Part shown: piece after piece, positions 22,968 through 33,267 of the stretch
How positions within the stretch are numbered: the stretch's first letter is position 1
How the letters are laid out: every line of letters begins with the position of its first letter
Assembly: GCF_048544455.1 (NCBI RefSeq)
Contig: NC_133538.1
Coordinates: 19,743,969-19,807,968, forward strand
Reading direction: 5' to 3'
Source: Silene latifolia
Lineage: Eukaryota > Streptophyta > Magnoliopsida > Caryophyllales > Caryophyllaceae
Length of the DNA stretch: 64,000 nt
The notes under the pieces: generated by a model
Database searches by the model: none
What the model was told of the DNA's origin: nothing
What the model saw: the letters and a program-made list of their open reading frames with translations, nothing else
Position numbers and translations under genes: made by a program

Positions 22968-24370
22968 TGTAATACTATGGTTTTCTGTACTGTTGGGTAC
23001 TCTATCGAGTAAGGCTTACTCTGTCGTGTAAGTGATTTTGGTTTCGAAACAGTGTATTATCTGATGGGTACTCGATCGAGTAGGCATCACTCGATCGAGT
23101 AGGGGGCACTCGATCGAGTAAGTGACTTACTCGATCGAGTAAGTCGATTTAACGGGTTATTTCGTCGGGTTTTGATAGCAACGTGAGGAGGTTATATAAA
23201 GTTATTTTATTAATTCCTTTTTACTTTTCGCTGTTTTCTAAATTATTTACACAAGAGAATAACTACGTAACTTTCTTTTCTCCCATTGCTATCAAATCCT
23301 AAGGGATAGAGTCGTCGGATCGTTGTGTTCTTTACGCCCTTTGAGACCGTCGCATCGTGGGTAAGATTCTAGTATGATTTTTATGTCGTTTTTTTGTTTT
23401 TGGTTGAAACCCTAATTGGTTATTTTGGGGGATTTTGGGAGTATGGTGATTTTTAGATAGTAATTATATGATTGTGTGATTATAGGAGGTGGTTTTGTAG
23501 AGGAGCAGTTTTGAATCTCCATACTCCCAAGATTGTGACAATCTTGGTGATTTCCCTTTCCAGGTAGGGTTTCCCTACTCAGTTATTGATTACATTGTAT
23601 TTGATAGTTGATTGGTGATGGTTGTGATGTTGTTGATCTTTATCATATTGGTATTGTAATTGGTAATTGTTGTTGTATAGTTGGTTGGATGTGTTTGTCT
23701 GTGGTTCACGAGGCGCGTCCTCGGCTGAGGGGAGTCACCTGTGGGAGTGGCTTCATGCCCTTGATTCGCCCCTTGTGGTTCCCGTCACAAGGGGGATGTG
23801 CATATTAAGGAACTTGGGTTTTCCCTCGGAGTTGATAAGCGGGGATTTGGTGGGAACGGCTGCGGTCCCCCACTGGCGGTGTGGAATATCTGTTGCTATG
23901 AATATTCTGGCAGGGCTACACACTTTAGTGTGTAGTCAGGTGTATGGAGATGTGACGGAGTTGGATGATCGTATGTATTGTTATCTTTCTTATCTTGAAT
24001 TGTGTAATCAGTAACTGACCCCGTTAATTGTTTTAAAAACTGTGGTGATCCATTCGGGGATGGTGAGCAGTTATTGAGCAGGTATGAGATGGATTGCGCG
24101 AGGGATAGCTGGGATGGAGTCACCACGTGTCATTAGTGTCTTCCGTTGTCTCTTGAACTTATATTTCTTTTCAGTTGGTTTGATATTTTGGAACAGATGT
24201 ATTTTACTTTACAGTTTTGGGATTTTGGTTATGTAATTACTTAAACTCATTTATTTAAGTATGTTCTTTTATGGTCAATTTGATATACATAACCTCGGTT
24301 AACCGAGATGGTAGCACTTCCATGTATTAGGTGGTCTTGGTAAGGCACCTTGGTGTGTGGAGGTGTTACA
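22968..24370 (+). repeat. Outer chromovirus 3' LTR
   Basis: It starts TGTAATACTATGG and ends GGAGGTGTTACA (1403 bp). It is homologous to the array LTRs but clearly diverged. It has four exact ACTCGATCGAGT units at 23070-23141, two variants just before, and a TATA-like GTTATATAAAG at 23191-23201. After it the sequence changes at once to Tat-like gag. Confidence 0.87.
23191..23201 (+). promoter_or_regulatory. Possible TATA box of outer chromovirus LTR
   Basis: GTTATATAAAG lies about 225 bp inside the LTR, just after the palindrome cluster. A position downstream of U3 repeats is normal for an LTR promoter. It is a sequence match only. Confidence 0.45.
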
Positions 24371-24516
24371 GTACGGATGAGGATGGGTCTGGTCTTGCTC
24401 CTTGAAGAAACACCAATGGGCGATCTGTTGAGAGACTCATCGAAACGGGTTGAGTTTTCGTCATCAGATTTGGCTGTCATCCTCTTGAACGTGTCGGAGA
24501 TTTTCTTAAAGGCCAT
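24371..24516 (-). pseudogene. Tat-like gag, N-terminal fragment
   Basis: On the minus strand an ATG at 24516 opens a frame starting MAFKKISDTFKRMTAKSDDE, about 78 bases downstream of a PBS. It is cut after about 48 codons by the outer chromovirus LTR; the frame reading on into that LTR is not real. I assign it to gag from position only, as the sequence is too short to recognise a domain. Confidence 0.5.
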
Positions 24517-24572
24517 TGAAACGATTGTTGTGAAACTTCATTGTGCGGAAAAAGAGATGAGTAGTAGAGATG

Positions 24573-24589
24573 TCCCACTGGGCGTGCCA
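24573..24589 (-). promoter_or_regulatory. Primer-binding site of Tat-like element
   Basis: On the minus strand this reads TGGCACGCCCAGTGGGA, four bases from the LTR end at 24594. It has the form of PBS sequences seen in plant Ty3/gypsy elements. It shows that the LTR to the right is the 5' LTR of a minus-strand element. Confidence 0.65.
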
Positions 24590-24593
24590 AATT

Positions 24594-26423
24594 TGTAACA
24601 ACAAATTTGTGTTAATCTGCAAATAAATGAGAAAACACAAACAAATGCAACAAAATAATAAATTTATTAATTCAAAAGATTTAGGGTACAATCTACTAGT
24701 TATTCTACTGATTCGATTTCCGCACTTTGAATGAATAAGAGGGTCTTGATTTGAATACTTGATTCTTCTTTGATGAATTTGACTTACTTCTCTTCAATTG
24801 ACTGCAATTGATACTTGACGTCGGATTGAAGAATAGTTCTTTCTTTTTCTCTAGTTTTCTCTTAGGAGAGATTTTTGTAGAGAGGTGAATGTCTTTTCTT
24901 TTCTCTTATTTTTCTTTTAGGAGAGATTTTTATAGATGGTTTTGTAGGGAGGTTTTGATTGTAGTGTGTATTTGTGAATTTTGTAATTTTGGTAATTAGT
25001 CTTAAATGAAAGTGTTTACTCTATATTTATAAGACTTTGCTCTCTCGGTAAACATGCAACCACATTTCCACGTCTTTCTCGTTGACCTGCTAATTTCATG
25101 TGAATCTCCACATTTTTAGTGCAACAAACTTTGTGCGGTTGTTGACTAATGACCAAGTCTTTCTTTTTGAAAAGATAATCATTAGCGCACACATAATGAT
25201 TAATGATATATACACAACAACCCCACAATCACAATACATGGTCTTGTTTTCTTTCGACAATTTTGTGGGCTTTGTCAACCTACATTTGGTGGGCTTGTCT
25301 AGCTTTATGAGTCCAATTCGGATGTATCATCATTACTTTTGGCCTTAATATTTGTGGAAAATAAATCTGTATACTTCCCTTAAACTAGAAGGATTATAAC
25401 GATTTAATAAAGATGATCTAAGGTCATAAAATAAAATACATAAACATAAGTAAAAAGATTTAGAATTAACCTTCGGTCCTAGCAAATATGGCCTAAGAAC
25501 AATATCAAAATTGATATTCGCCTATTGGTTGCAGCCAAGACGATCTAAGATATGCCCTTTGATTATGCTAGAAATCAATCTAAAATTTTCTGTAAATTTA
25601 ATTGTCTTTGTGTTCTTAAGATGAGAAAGAGAGGCTAGGTCAGAAAAAGCATTAGAGTAGAAATAATTCTTTACCTTTCTTTTATACAGACCGAAATACC
25701 AAATTAATTAGGAAGATATGACTCTCCTAATTTTCGGTCACTGTTGACCGAAATAAGGAATAAAAATTTCCTTATTTTTGGTCTTTCCAAAAATATATAA
25801 TATGTGTTGAATTGCCATCTAGTGAGGATCGAACCCATGACCTCTTGGCTTGTGTAGCCTCACTATTACCACTATGACACATTCAACTTGTTGATATTAA
25901 ATACAACTGATTATATTTAATTACGAATTAACAGATTAATTCGTCCAAACTAACCTTATATATATTTAATTTAAATATAACTTATTATATTTAATTTACG
26001 AATTGACAGTTAATTCATCTCAACTTAATATTATTTAATTTTCATTAAATAATTATCTCATCAACACATTGACTAACTTTTTAGTCATTTTGGGCATCAA
26101 TATGATTATATTTCTATAACCACATTTCTCAAACACATCCTATAGGTGTGACCTTTAGGGACCAGTTGATCACCGCCATCTGTATGATAATAACGTCAAA
26201 CTTTCTAGCAAGCCAACCGTTATTAGGTAAACGTTAATCAACTGATTAAATATACGAAGTATACCCTTGTGAACCTGTAAGAGATTTACAAATGTTATCA
26301 CACTAATTTGTGGAGGACACAAGCTCCAACAATATTTACGTCCCGTACTTAGTATAAGAAATATAGCACAACCCATTTTTCGAGTGGACTGATTTTATTT
26401 CTTAACAAAATGGACTAAGTACA
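24594..26423 (-). repeat. Tat-like 5' LTR, interrupted by a copia solo LTR
   Basis: On the plus strand it begins TGTAACAACAAATTTG, like the Tat LTR at 55260 (TGTAACAGCAAATTTT). It continues to 25352, is interrupted by the solo LTR, and resumes at 26337. The right edge is unclear; a possible end is the TACA at about 26420-26423. No gene is seen. A stretch of tandem TTTTCTC/AGGAGAG motifs lies at 24840-24940. Confidence 0.55.
25353..26331 (-). repeat. copia solo LTR with TSD ATATT
   Basis: This is a 979 bp sequence of the same family as the LTRs at 36917 and 53942 (shared blocks CCTTCGGTCCTAGCAAA, GACCTTTAGGGACCAGTTGA). It starts TGTGGAAAATAAATC and ends AGCTCCAACA. ATATT lies on both sides (25348-25352 and 26332-26336), and no internal sequence is present. 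It formed by recombination between the two LTRs of one insertion. Confidence 0.93.
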
Positions 26424-27244
26424 GACATAGTTCTTACATGCCAGGAACCGTCTGTGGATTTTCTGGTGTCCATATCTCTTATATTCCGGCAATTGATTTT
26501 CAAGAGAAAACTCAAACCTAGGTATTTGGCGATTTCGGCGTCGGCGGTGAGCCGTGACGATGACTATTAACAATCTTCATCTCTAGCTGTAGTTGGTTGC
26601 AAATGTGGATTGAAGAGGCGATGAGGATGTGAATTGAAGAGGCAGCGGAGTGGTGGTGACGACGACGTGAGTTGTAGAGGCGATGGAAGAGTTGGCGTGA
26701 ATTGGAGGTGCGATGATGAAGGATTAGAATTGCAATGAGATCTGAGTATTTTGGGGTTCACTTTCTTTTAATTTCGTTTTGAAATAACCTCTTTTAATGG
26801 GCTACTCTCTTCTATTGGGCCCGTCATATGCTATAGGACGGTCCTATAGGAGAGTTACTGTTGATTTAATTATCTCTTTCTTTTGGAAGTTGATATAGAC
26901 TGATATTCACGACCCCGGTCCAATATTCAACCGACACAGCATATCAAAATTGCTCTTGCGAGTGTTCGGACCTCTTTTCACCTTAAAAAAACTACACTGC
27001 AGTGACTTCATTGAGAAAAATTGCAGAAGACTGTACGTCTGTACACAAACTGCTTGTCTGTTTTAAAAATACAATGATCAACTTTTATACTCCATGCCAC
27101 TCTGTCTTCATCATTCTACATAACGCATGACGCTGCTTATGGAGTTACAACACCACGTCAATAGACATACAATCCTGATTACAAAAACTACAGAACTTAT
27201 TACAACATTACATTACATTAGATTATTACAGATGATAGAGGTGG
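26424..27244. other. Non-coding stretch upstream of the RING fragment
   Basis: No gene is recognised. A low-complexity GAGGCGATGA/GTGAATTGAAGAGG region lies at 26575-26730. A near-perfect palindrome CTATAGGACGGTCCTATAG is at 26831-26849. The last 250 bases probably hold the 3' untranslated region of the RING gene on the minus strand. Confidence 0.5.
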
Positions 27245-27399
27245 CTACGCTCCTAGAACAAAGGCTTCATCCACAGCTCTGATTATTGGAAAATTTTCAT
27301 CGGACAATAAACTGGCATTAGTAGGCAGAACAGCGCTTCTATTTTCTCCGACTCTCTTACATAAAGCAGACCTACAAAACGGACAGTTGCTATGATTCT
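27245..27399 (-). pseudogene. RING-H2 E3 ligase gene, 3' part
   Basis: On the minus strand, after the copia insertion, the frame reads NHSNCPFCRSALCKR and then a 40-residue tail ending AVDEAFVLGA and a stop. NCPFCRSAL supplies the last Cys pair of a RING-H2 domain whose first part is at 31941-32358. With the insertion and one TSD copy removed, the W-V-E-N-H-S-N-C-P-F-C order is rebuilt in frame. Cut off from its promoter, this half is unlikely to be used. Confidence 0.85.
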
Positions 27400-27524
27400 T
27401 GTTAAACGATATGAAGGGAATTATGGTTTGTATTACGTTTGTCAATCGTTTATATAAGTACAATATATGGGCTTTCATGATAAGAATAACCTAGGCCTAA
27501 TACAATGACAACCTAGGCCTAATA
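27400..27524 (-). repeat. Small copia 3' LTR
   Basis: It is 125 bp, TGTTAAACGATATG...CCTAGGCCTAATA on the plus strand, followed by the CCCCCCTCAA purine tract complement. The TATATAAG motif in its middle (about 27450) could be a promoter element. Confidence 0.9.
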
Positions 27525-27530
27525 CCCCCC

Positions 27531-30500
27531 TCAAGCTGGAGCATGGAGATCAGGAATGCCCAGCTTGCGAAGGAGATAACAGAATTGATTTACGCCTAAA
27601 GCTTTAGTAAAGATATCGGCTAGTTGCTCGTGGGTAGAGACATGAACCGGGTGTATTAAACCTTCAATGATGGTGTCGCGAACAAAGTGACAGTCAATCT
27701 CAATGTGCTTCGTACACTCATGGAAAACCGGGTTACGAGCCAAGTGCAAAGCGGACTGACTGTCACAAAAAAGCTTCATAGGCAATGGAGAGGAGACGTC
27801 CAAACTAACCAAAAGTCCTTTGAACCATTTGAGCTCGCAGACAAGGGCAGCCATAGATCGATATTCAGCTTCGGCGGAAGAAACAGAGACCATATGCTGC
27901 TTCTTGGTCTTCCAATAAATAGGCGAGTCACCAAGATGTATACACCAGCCAGTAGCGGAACGCCGAGTCATGGGACATCCAGTATAATCGGAGTCACACC
28001 CGCCAGAGATAGAAAAAGTACTATCAGAACGAAAAAGAATGCCTTGTCCAGGACTGCCCTTAAGATAACGCACAACCCGTAAGGCAGCTGCCATATGCGC
28101 CTGGCGTGGTTGATGTAAAAACTGGGATAGGACATGGACCGCATAAGATAAGTCTAGTCGTGTAACAGCTAGATACACTAGACGGCCGATAAGGCGACGA
28201 TAAGGGGTAACGTCTTCCAAAAGTGCATCATCGGGAAGCCCAAGCTTGTGATTTTGTTCAATGGGCGTAACAGCCGGTTTCGCACCAAGAAGACCAGCTT
28301 CAGAAATAATATCAAGGGCATATTTCCGCTGATTAAGGTAAATGCCCTCAGCACTGCGAGCCACTTCAAGGCTAAGAAAATATTTAAGCGGTCCCAAGTC
28401 TTTCATGTGAAAGCAATTCCCCAAATACGTTTTAAAGGTAGCGATAGCGGAAGCAACGAGGCACCTGACGGAGGCCATATAAAGACTTCTTTAGACGACA
28501 TACTTTCCCTTCCTTGCCCTTACTAAATCCAGGAGGGAGTCGCATATATACCTCTTCAGACAAGTCACCATGTAAGAACGCATTATGAACATCCATCTGG
28601 TGTAATTCCCATTTCTGAATTGCTGCAACAGCTAAAAAAGTTCGAACAATCACCATTTTGATAGCCGGAGCAAATGTTTCTCCATAATCTAGGCCTCCAT
28701 CCTGATGATTAACAAACACAACGAGACGAGCTTTGAACCGTTCAATGGTACCATCCGACTTATATTTAATTCTGTATACCCATCTGCAGCCGAGGGCCTT
28801 CTTATCAGAAGGAAGATCAGTGAGCTCCCACCTTTCATTGAGTTCAAGAGCCTCAATTTCATTTTTCATGGCCAAACACGACCCTTCATCACGAAGGGCC
28901 TCTTTGAAGGATGGTGGCTCGACCCCTGCTGTTACTGTTGCAAGGAAATGACAACGTTTTGTCGAAAATTTGTTACAATTTATATAATTTGCTATAGAGT
29001 AAGGCGTACCTGAGGGCGACGATGGCGAGCGCGGTGAGCTAGGAGACGAGGATGGACTTTGTGTGGTGCCAAGAACGTAACCCTTAAGATGAGAATTGGG
29101 AATTTTCAGGCGATGAGCACGACCCAAAACCGCCGGGGGCTCATTATTCGAGGGCCCTGCATCATTAGTCGAACTCCCACCATCAGGTATACCATTACCA
29201 TTATTGAGAGTCTCGGAAGTGGGACTATTCTGATCACGTTGCTCCGCCTCATTTGGACCCGAATTAGCTGGAGTCCCCCCCCCCTTCTCAAAAACGGACC
29301 CGTCAACACCATCATCAGTCCCGTTAAAAGGAACATCCGAGATATAAGGGGAAGACGGGGCAGGAGAAGAAACAGGCGGAGCAAAAGGAAAATTGGACTC
29401 ATAAAAACCAACATCGCGCGAAACGAAAAATGACTCCATCTCAAGGTTATAAAGCTTCCACCCTTTCTTATTGTGAGGGTACCCGACAAAAATACACTTT
29501 CGACCCCGTTTCTCAAACTTATCACCCCAAGTATTTTGATTGTGTGCAAATGAGAGACACCCAAAGACCCGCAAATTTTTATAGGATGGGGGCACACCAA
29601 AAAGACATTCATACGGGGTTTTATTGGCAAGTAAAGGGGATGGCGTACGGTTTATTAAATAAGCTGCGGTAAGAATGCATTCGCCCCAAAAAGATTTGGT
29701 CAAATGAGCCTGAAAAAGAAGAGCTCGTGCCACATTTAAAATATGGCGATGCTTGCGCTCGACACGGCCATTTTGTTGAGGCGTGCCAACACAAGATGTT
29801 TGAAACGGAATACCCTTTTTAAAGAAATAAGCAGGCATACAATTAAACTCAGTGCCATTATCACTACGGATAGTTTTGACGGTCTTAAAAATTTGTGATT
29901 CGACCATATGTAAGAAATTCATAAACATATCCGTAACTTCCGTCTTATCAACCAACAAATAAACCCAAGTAGCGCGAGAGAAATCATCAACAATGGTTAA
30001 AAAATATCTCACATCACAAGAAGAAGAGAGCCAATATGGACCCCACAAGTCACAATGTATTAAATCGAAAATGCCCAAAGCACGTTTATCGTTCAAATAA
30101 AAACTATTATGATGCTGCTTAGCAAAGTGACACGCATCATAAACCAAGTTTTTATTAGAATGTAAGCTAGAAGAAAAAGGAATAGTCTTGACCACTTTAT
30201 CAGAAGGGTGACCCAAACGCCGATGCCAAAGATCAAAGCAGCTCTCGCTGTTCACTTGATGAATGACATGAGACCGAACACTCGCACCAATCCAATAAAT
30301 TCCATCCCATAGCTCACCGAGTCCAATCGTCGTCCTCGAAGAACGATCCTGAATAAGACAAGCAGTTTTAGCAAATTCAAAGGAAAAATCATTAGTAGCT
30401 GTGAGCTGTGAAACCGAGATCAAATTACAAGTAAGGCTTGGAACGAATAAAACATCCTGCAAAATAAGAAATTCATTGATATAAACATTGCCCACTATAG

Positions 30501-31302
30501 TAGACTTAACCCGTTGACCATTAGGTAAACCAATAGGACGGGCTGGAATCATACGTTGCTCCTCCAAACATGTCGAATTTCCTGTATAATGGTTGGAGGC
30601 TCCTGTATCAAGAATCCAATTGCACTTAACACTCAGTCGATCAGAGGCAAGCACAGAATTTGTTGAAATGCCGAAAGTAAGCAGATTGGCGTGAACCATG
30701 GAACCCGAGGAACCCCCTGCTGAACCCGAGGAGTTACCACCTGAATTACCACCCGAGCCGGAACCAGTAGCACCCGAGCTTCTCCCACGGCCACCCGCTG
30801 TGATACTCAGCCAAGGTGCGAGGCCTGTCACACCACCAATCCGGAAAACACTGCGTTTTAAAAAAACAAGTAGCAACAACATGGCCACGGGTTTCACAGC
30901 AAGTGCAGTAAGATTGACAACGTTCACTTCGTTCCTTGTCACGCAAAGCGCGCCAGTCGACCGAATTCTGGGCAGCAGAGGGCGTGACAAACGCGACAAC
31001 GTCGGAGACATCGGCAGGAGACTCCTTAGGCGCGTGCAAACGCTCCTCCTGAGTACGGCATGATATGCACGACTAAGGGTAGGTAATGGGTCGAGTTGAA
31101 ACTGTTGAGAGCGAATATTGCTATAAAGGGAATCATCGAGACCCATAAAAAATTGAAGGAGCCTCTCATTGTCTAGGCGTTTAACCGAGGCAGTCCCGAT
31201 GTCACACTCACATTTACCACATTTGCAAGCAAACGGAGGTTTGTGAATAATAAGAGAATCCCAAAGCGATTTCATTTTGCCGTAAAAAGTAGTAACATCC
31301 AT
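27531..31302 (-). pseudogene. Small copia Pol: protease, integrase, RT, RNase H; YVDD part of RT deleted
   Basis: In order on the minus strand: gag C-terminal part ([15 protein letters not shown]), a zinc knuckle near 30870-30940 that is readable only in another frame ([14 protein letters not shown]), protease ([13 protein letters not shown]), integrase ([39 protein letters not shown]), then RT up to [13 protein letters not shown] at about 28440. The second frame (27531-28478) resumes with HMKDLGPLKYFL and runs through RNase H (DSDYTGC, SSAEAEYRSMA, CDSQSALHLARN). The stretch between, which should hold YVDD, is missing, so RT cannot be active. The rest is well kept. Confidence 0.92.
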
Positions 31303-31317
31303 ACCTTTAGATTGTTT

Positions 31318-31746
31318 TCAGTCATGTAATTGTGTCTTAAGATCATGAATGAGTGTGCCATCGACAACGTTGAATTGCGACTCCAATTCAGACCAAAGAG
31401 CAGCAGCATTATCAACGTAGGACACCGTATCGAGAATCGAAGGATCGATCGTATTTCGAATCCATTGGACCAAGGTACAATGGACAACTTCCCAATTTTC
31501 GAGGAGCAAAGCGTATGTTGGTTTCTTTATCGTACCGTCGACAAAACCGAATTTCCGGCGAGATTTTAAAGACATTTTGATGGAGTTTTTCCAATCGTCA
31601 TAATTTCCACAACGAAGGAGAACGTTTGAGATTTTGATATTAGGAATGTCGTGAGGACCAAGATAATAATGGCTAGAGAAATCGAGCTTCGGTGGCTCTT
31701 TGCGTTCCTCATCGCCTGACATAATTGGGAAATAAAGGATTTTCAT
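31318..31746 (-). pseudogene. Small copia Gag N-terminal part, ended by TGA
   Basis: The frame begins near MSGDEERKEPPKLDFSSHYY and contains NVLLRCGNYDDWKNSIKMSL and KFGFVDGTIKKP, the plant copia gag start pattern. A TGA at 31318-31320 splits it from the following frame (31302 down), which is in the same phase and continues the gag. One base change would explain the stop. Confidence 0.87.
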
Positions 31747-31814
31747 GGTGGCTGTGAGTTGTTAGATTAGGGTTTGAGGGGAGAATTTTTTGTGGAAGAG
31801 GATCCCTGATACCA

Positions 31815-31940
31815 TGTTAAACGATATGAAGGGAATTGGTGGTTTGTATTACGTTTGTCAATCGTTTATATAAGTACAATATATGGGCTTTCATGATAAG
31901 AATAACCTGGGCCTAATATAATGATAACCTAGGCCTAATA
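31815..31940 (-). repeat. Small copia 5' LTR
   Basis: It is 126 bp and differs from the 3' LTR by a few substitutions and one base of length. Its outer edge meets the RING gene codons exactly, with TSD ATTCT at 31941-31945. Confidence 0.9.
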
Positions 31941-32358
31941 ATTCTCCACCCATGGAACAATGCATTCTTCATGGAACATATGTTTACAAGGTGTAACCAG
32001 CCATCACTTCTTCTCCATGCTCAAAATACTCTAAACAAACAGCGCAATTTTTCCCGTCTTCATCTTTATTCTTAACATTAGCATCTCGGTTGAGGTCCCT
32101 ATAATAGAGGCTAACTCTCATTGCAATCTTGGGGACATGGTTATATGTTTGTCTATGGAGGTTATTTAAGACTGTTTCTTGCTCTTCTCGTGTTAGGCGT
32201 GGCTCGTTTATCTCTGTAGGGGGGCCGTATCTTGTCCCTTGCGAGACAGGCCTGTGCCTAAATTGACGCAGGAATAACGGAATCCTACGATTTGGACCAT
32301 GATCAAGACGATTGTTGACGATGATGAATCGTGTAGGCAGGGTGTAAGGAGGGTCCAT
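31941..32358 (-). pseudogene. RING-H2 E3 ubiquitin ligase gene, 5' part (frameshifted and split)
   Basis: ATG at 32358 opens MDPPYTLPTRFIIVNN, an Arg-rich stretch, then LTREEQETVLNNLHRQTY and the RING start CAVCLEYFEHGEEVM. After EEVM an insertion shifts the frame into a stop at 31984; in the shifted frame TPCKHMFHEECIVPWVE follows, with Cys-His-His-Cys in the right places. The domain is completed at 27245-27399. The whole would be a protein of about 190 residues with one C-terminal RING-H2 and no membrane segment seen. Such proteins pass ubiquitin from E2 enzymes to targets. The copia insertion plus the frameshift make it a pseudogene here. It is the only host gene I recognise. Confidence 0.87.
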
Positions 32359-33267
32359 GGGAATGCTGCATTTTTAATAGAACATTTAGGTCGTGTACTC
32401 AATCCAGCATAATAGAAGTATAATTCTAGATTCATTCAGGTTTCGGATTGGGAATGTTTATCCATTAGGCCTGAAGTATAAATCTTGGGACATGTACTCT
32501 TTAATTAATTTAAAAGTGTTGAAAATTTTATTGTAACTATGAAACAGCTTAATTTCAGACTAGAACAAAACTAGAAATATGTGCATCCTATGAAAAACAT
32601 GAAATATGTCGAGACAAATAAGGCACTTTCTTCCTAGTAGTTATAGACCAAAACAATCAAAGAATGACTATTTAAGTCCGAATTACGCGACCATTGATCC
32701 AATGGCGGAGTGAGGGGTCTCGCCCCAGCCCTAAGCAATGACAATTACGCATTTGTGGATTTTTAGACTTTTTCTCCAACTTACTTTATTGCATTACTGA
32801 TTCTCCGCCCTATAGTTTTCATCTATGTTCTAGTCCGTCTTAAGTTCAAACCCTGCTTCCATCTCTCCTTTGATCACCATTTTTTTTTTAACAACAGTAG
32901 GAGAATACTTTACAATGTTCTATCAGCAACAAAGTAAGCTACTCGACTAAGTAGCACCAAAAACCCACGAGCTAAACCTAACACTACAATGTCATACTCC
33001 TTTGATCACCATAATCTAAACATCAATCGACATATGAAATATGTAACCTGTTTGTTACTCCAGAGGGTCGTAAGAGAAATCTTTCCTCAAATGGTCTGTA
33101 ATCAGTTCCTGGTGTACTCCTCCTTGTGTTCTGCAATCATGAAAACGAAAAATAAAAAAATATGGAAATAATTAGAACATAAGATGGGATATAATAGTAA
33201 CGGGATGAGAGAGATTCTAGAGAGATAAAACACTCTAAAATTCTAAAAAGGGGATTAATCTTTAGTA
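32359..33267. other. Non-coding stretch between RING gene and LINE
   Basis: It should contain the promoter of the RING gene (minus strand) and the 5' untranslated region of the LINE (plus strand). I find no clear TATA box or gene. A poly-T run is at 32881-32889. The LINE 5' end is not defined, because its 3' end and TSD are lost. Confidence 0.45.

Larger units (their letters stand above)
5378..24370 (+). mobile_element. Outer chromovirus (Ty3/gypsy, Tekay/Del-like), split by two insertions
   Basis: This plus-strand element is visible as RNase H (5378-5805), then from 21253 integrase, chromodomain and 3' LTR (22968-24370). The two halves join in frame once the array 5806-21247 and one TSD copy are removed (R-D-E-V-G-K-M-G across the join). 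Its left part is hidden behind the Athila-like insertion and the window edge. It inserted into the gag start of a Tat-like element, and the flank GTACG follows its LTR. It is related to, but more decayed than, the array that invaded it. Confidence 0.88.
27400..31940 (-). mobile_element. Small-LTR Ty1/copia element inserted in RING-H2 gene
   Basis: This is a 4541 bp element with LTRs of 125 and 126 bp and TSD ATTCT (27395-27399 and 31941-31945). On the minus strand the LTR is TATTAGGCC...GTTTAACA, so its ends are TA...CA, not TG...CA. The PBS TGGTATCAGGGA (31803-31814) touches the 5' LTR, and the purine tract TTGAGGGGGG touches the 3' LTR. LTRs this short with a single gag-pol gene recall the Ale/Retrofit group, a tentative call. 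The two LTRs differ at about five places. Confidence 0.93.

Noticed and set aside
24896..25348. Small frames in the Tat-like LTR as genes
   Set aside because: They lie wholly inside an LTR, are short and show no domain.
28432..31302. A single intact 956-residue copia polyprotein
   Set aside because: The zinc knuckle is in another frame near 30870-30940, the YVDD part is missing and gag is cut by TGA.
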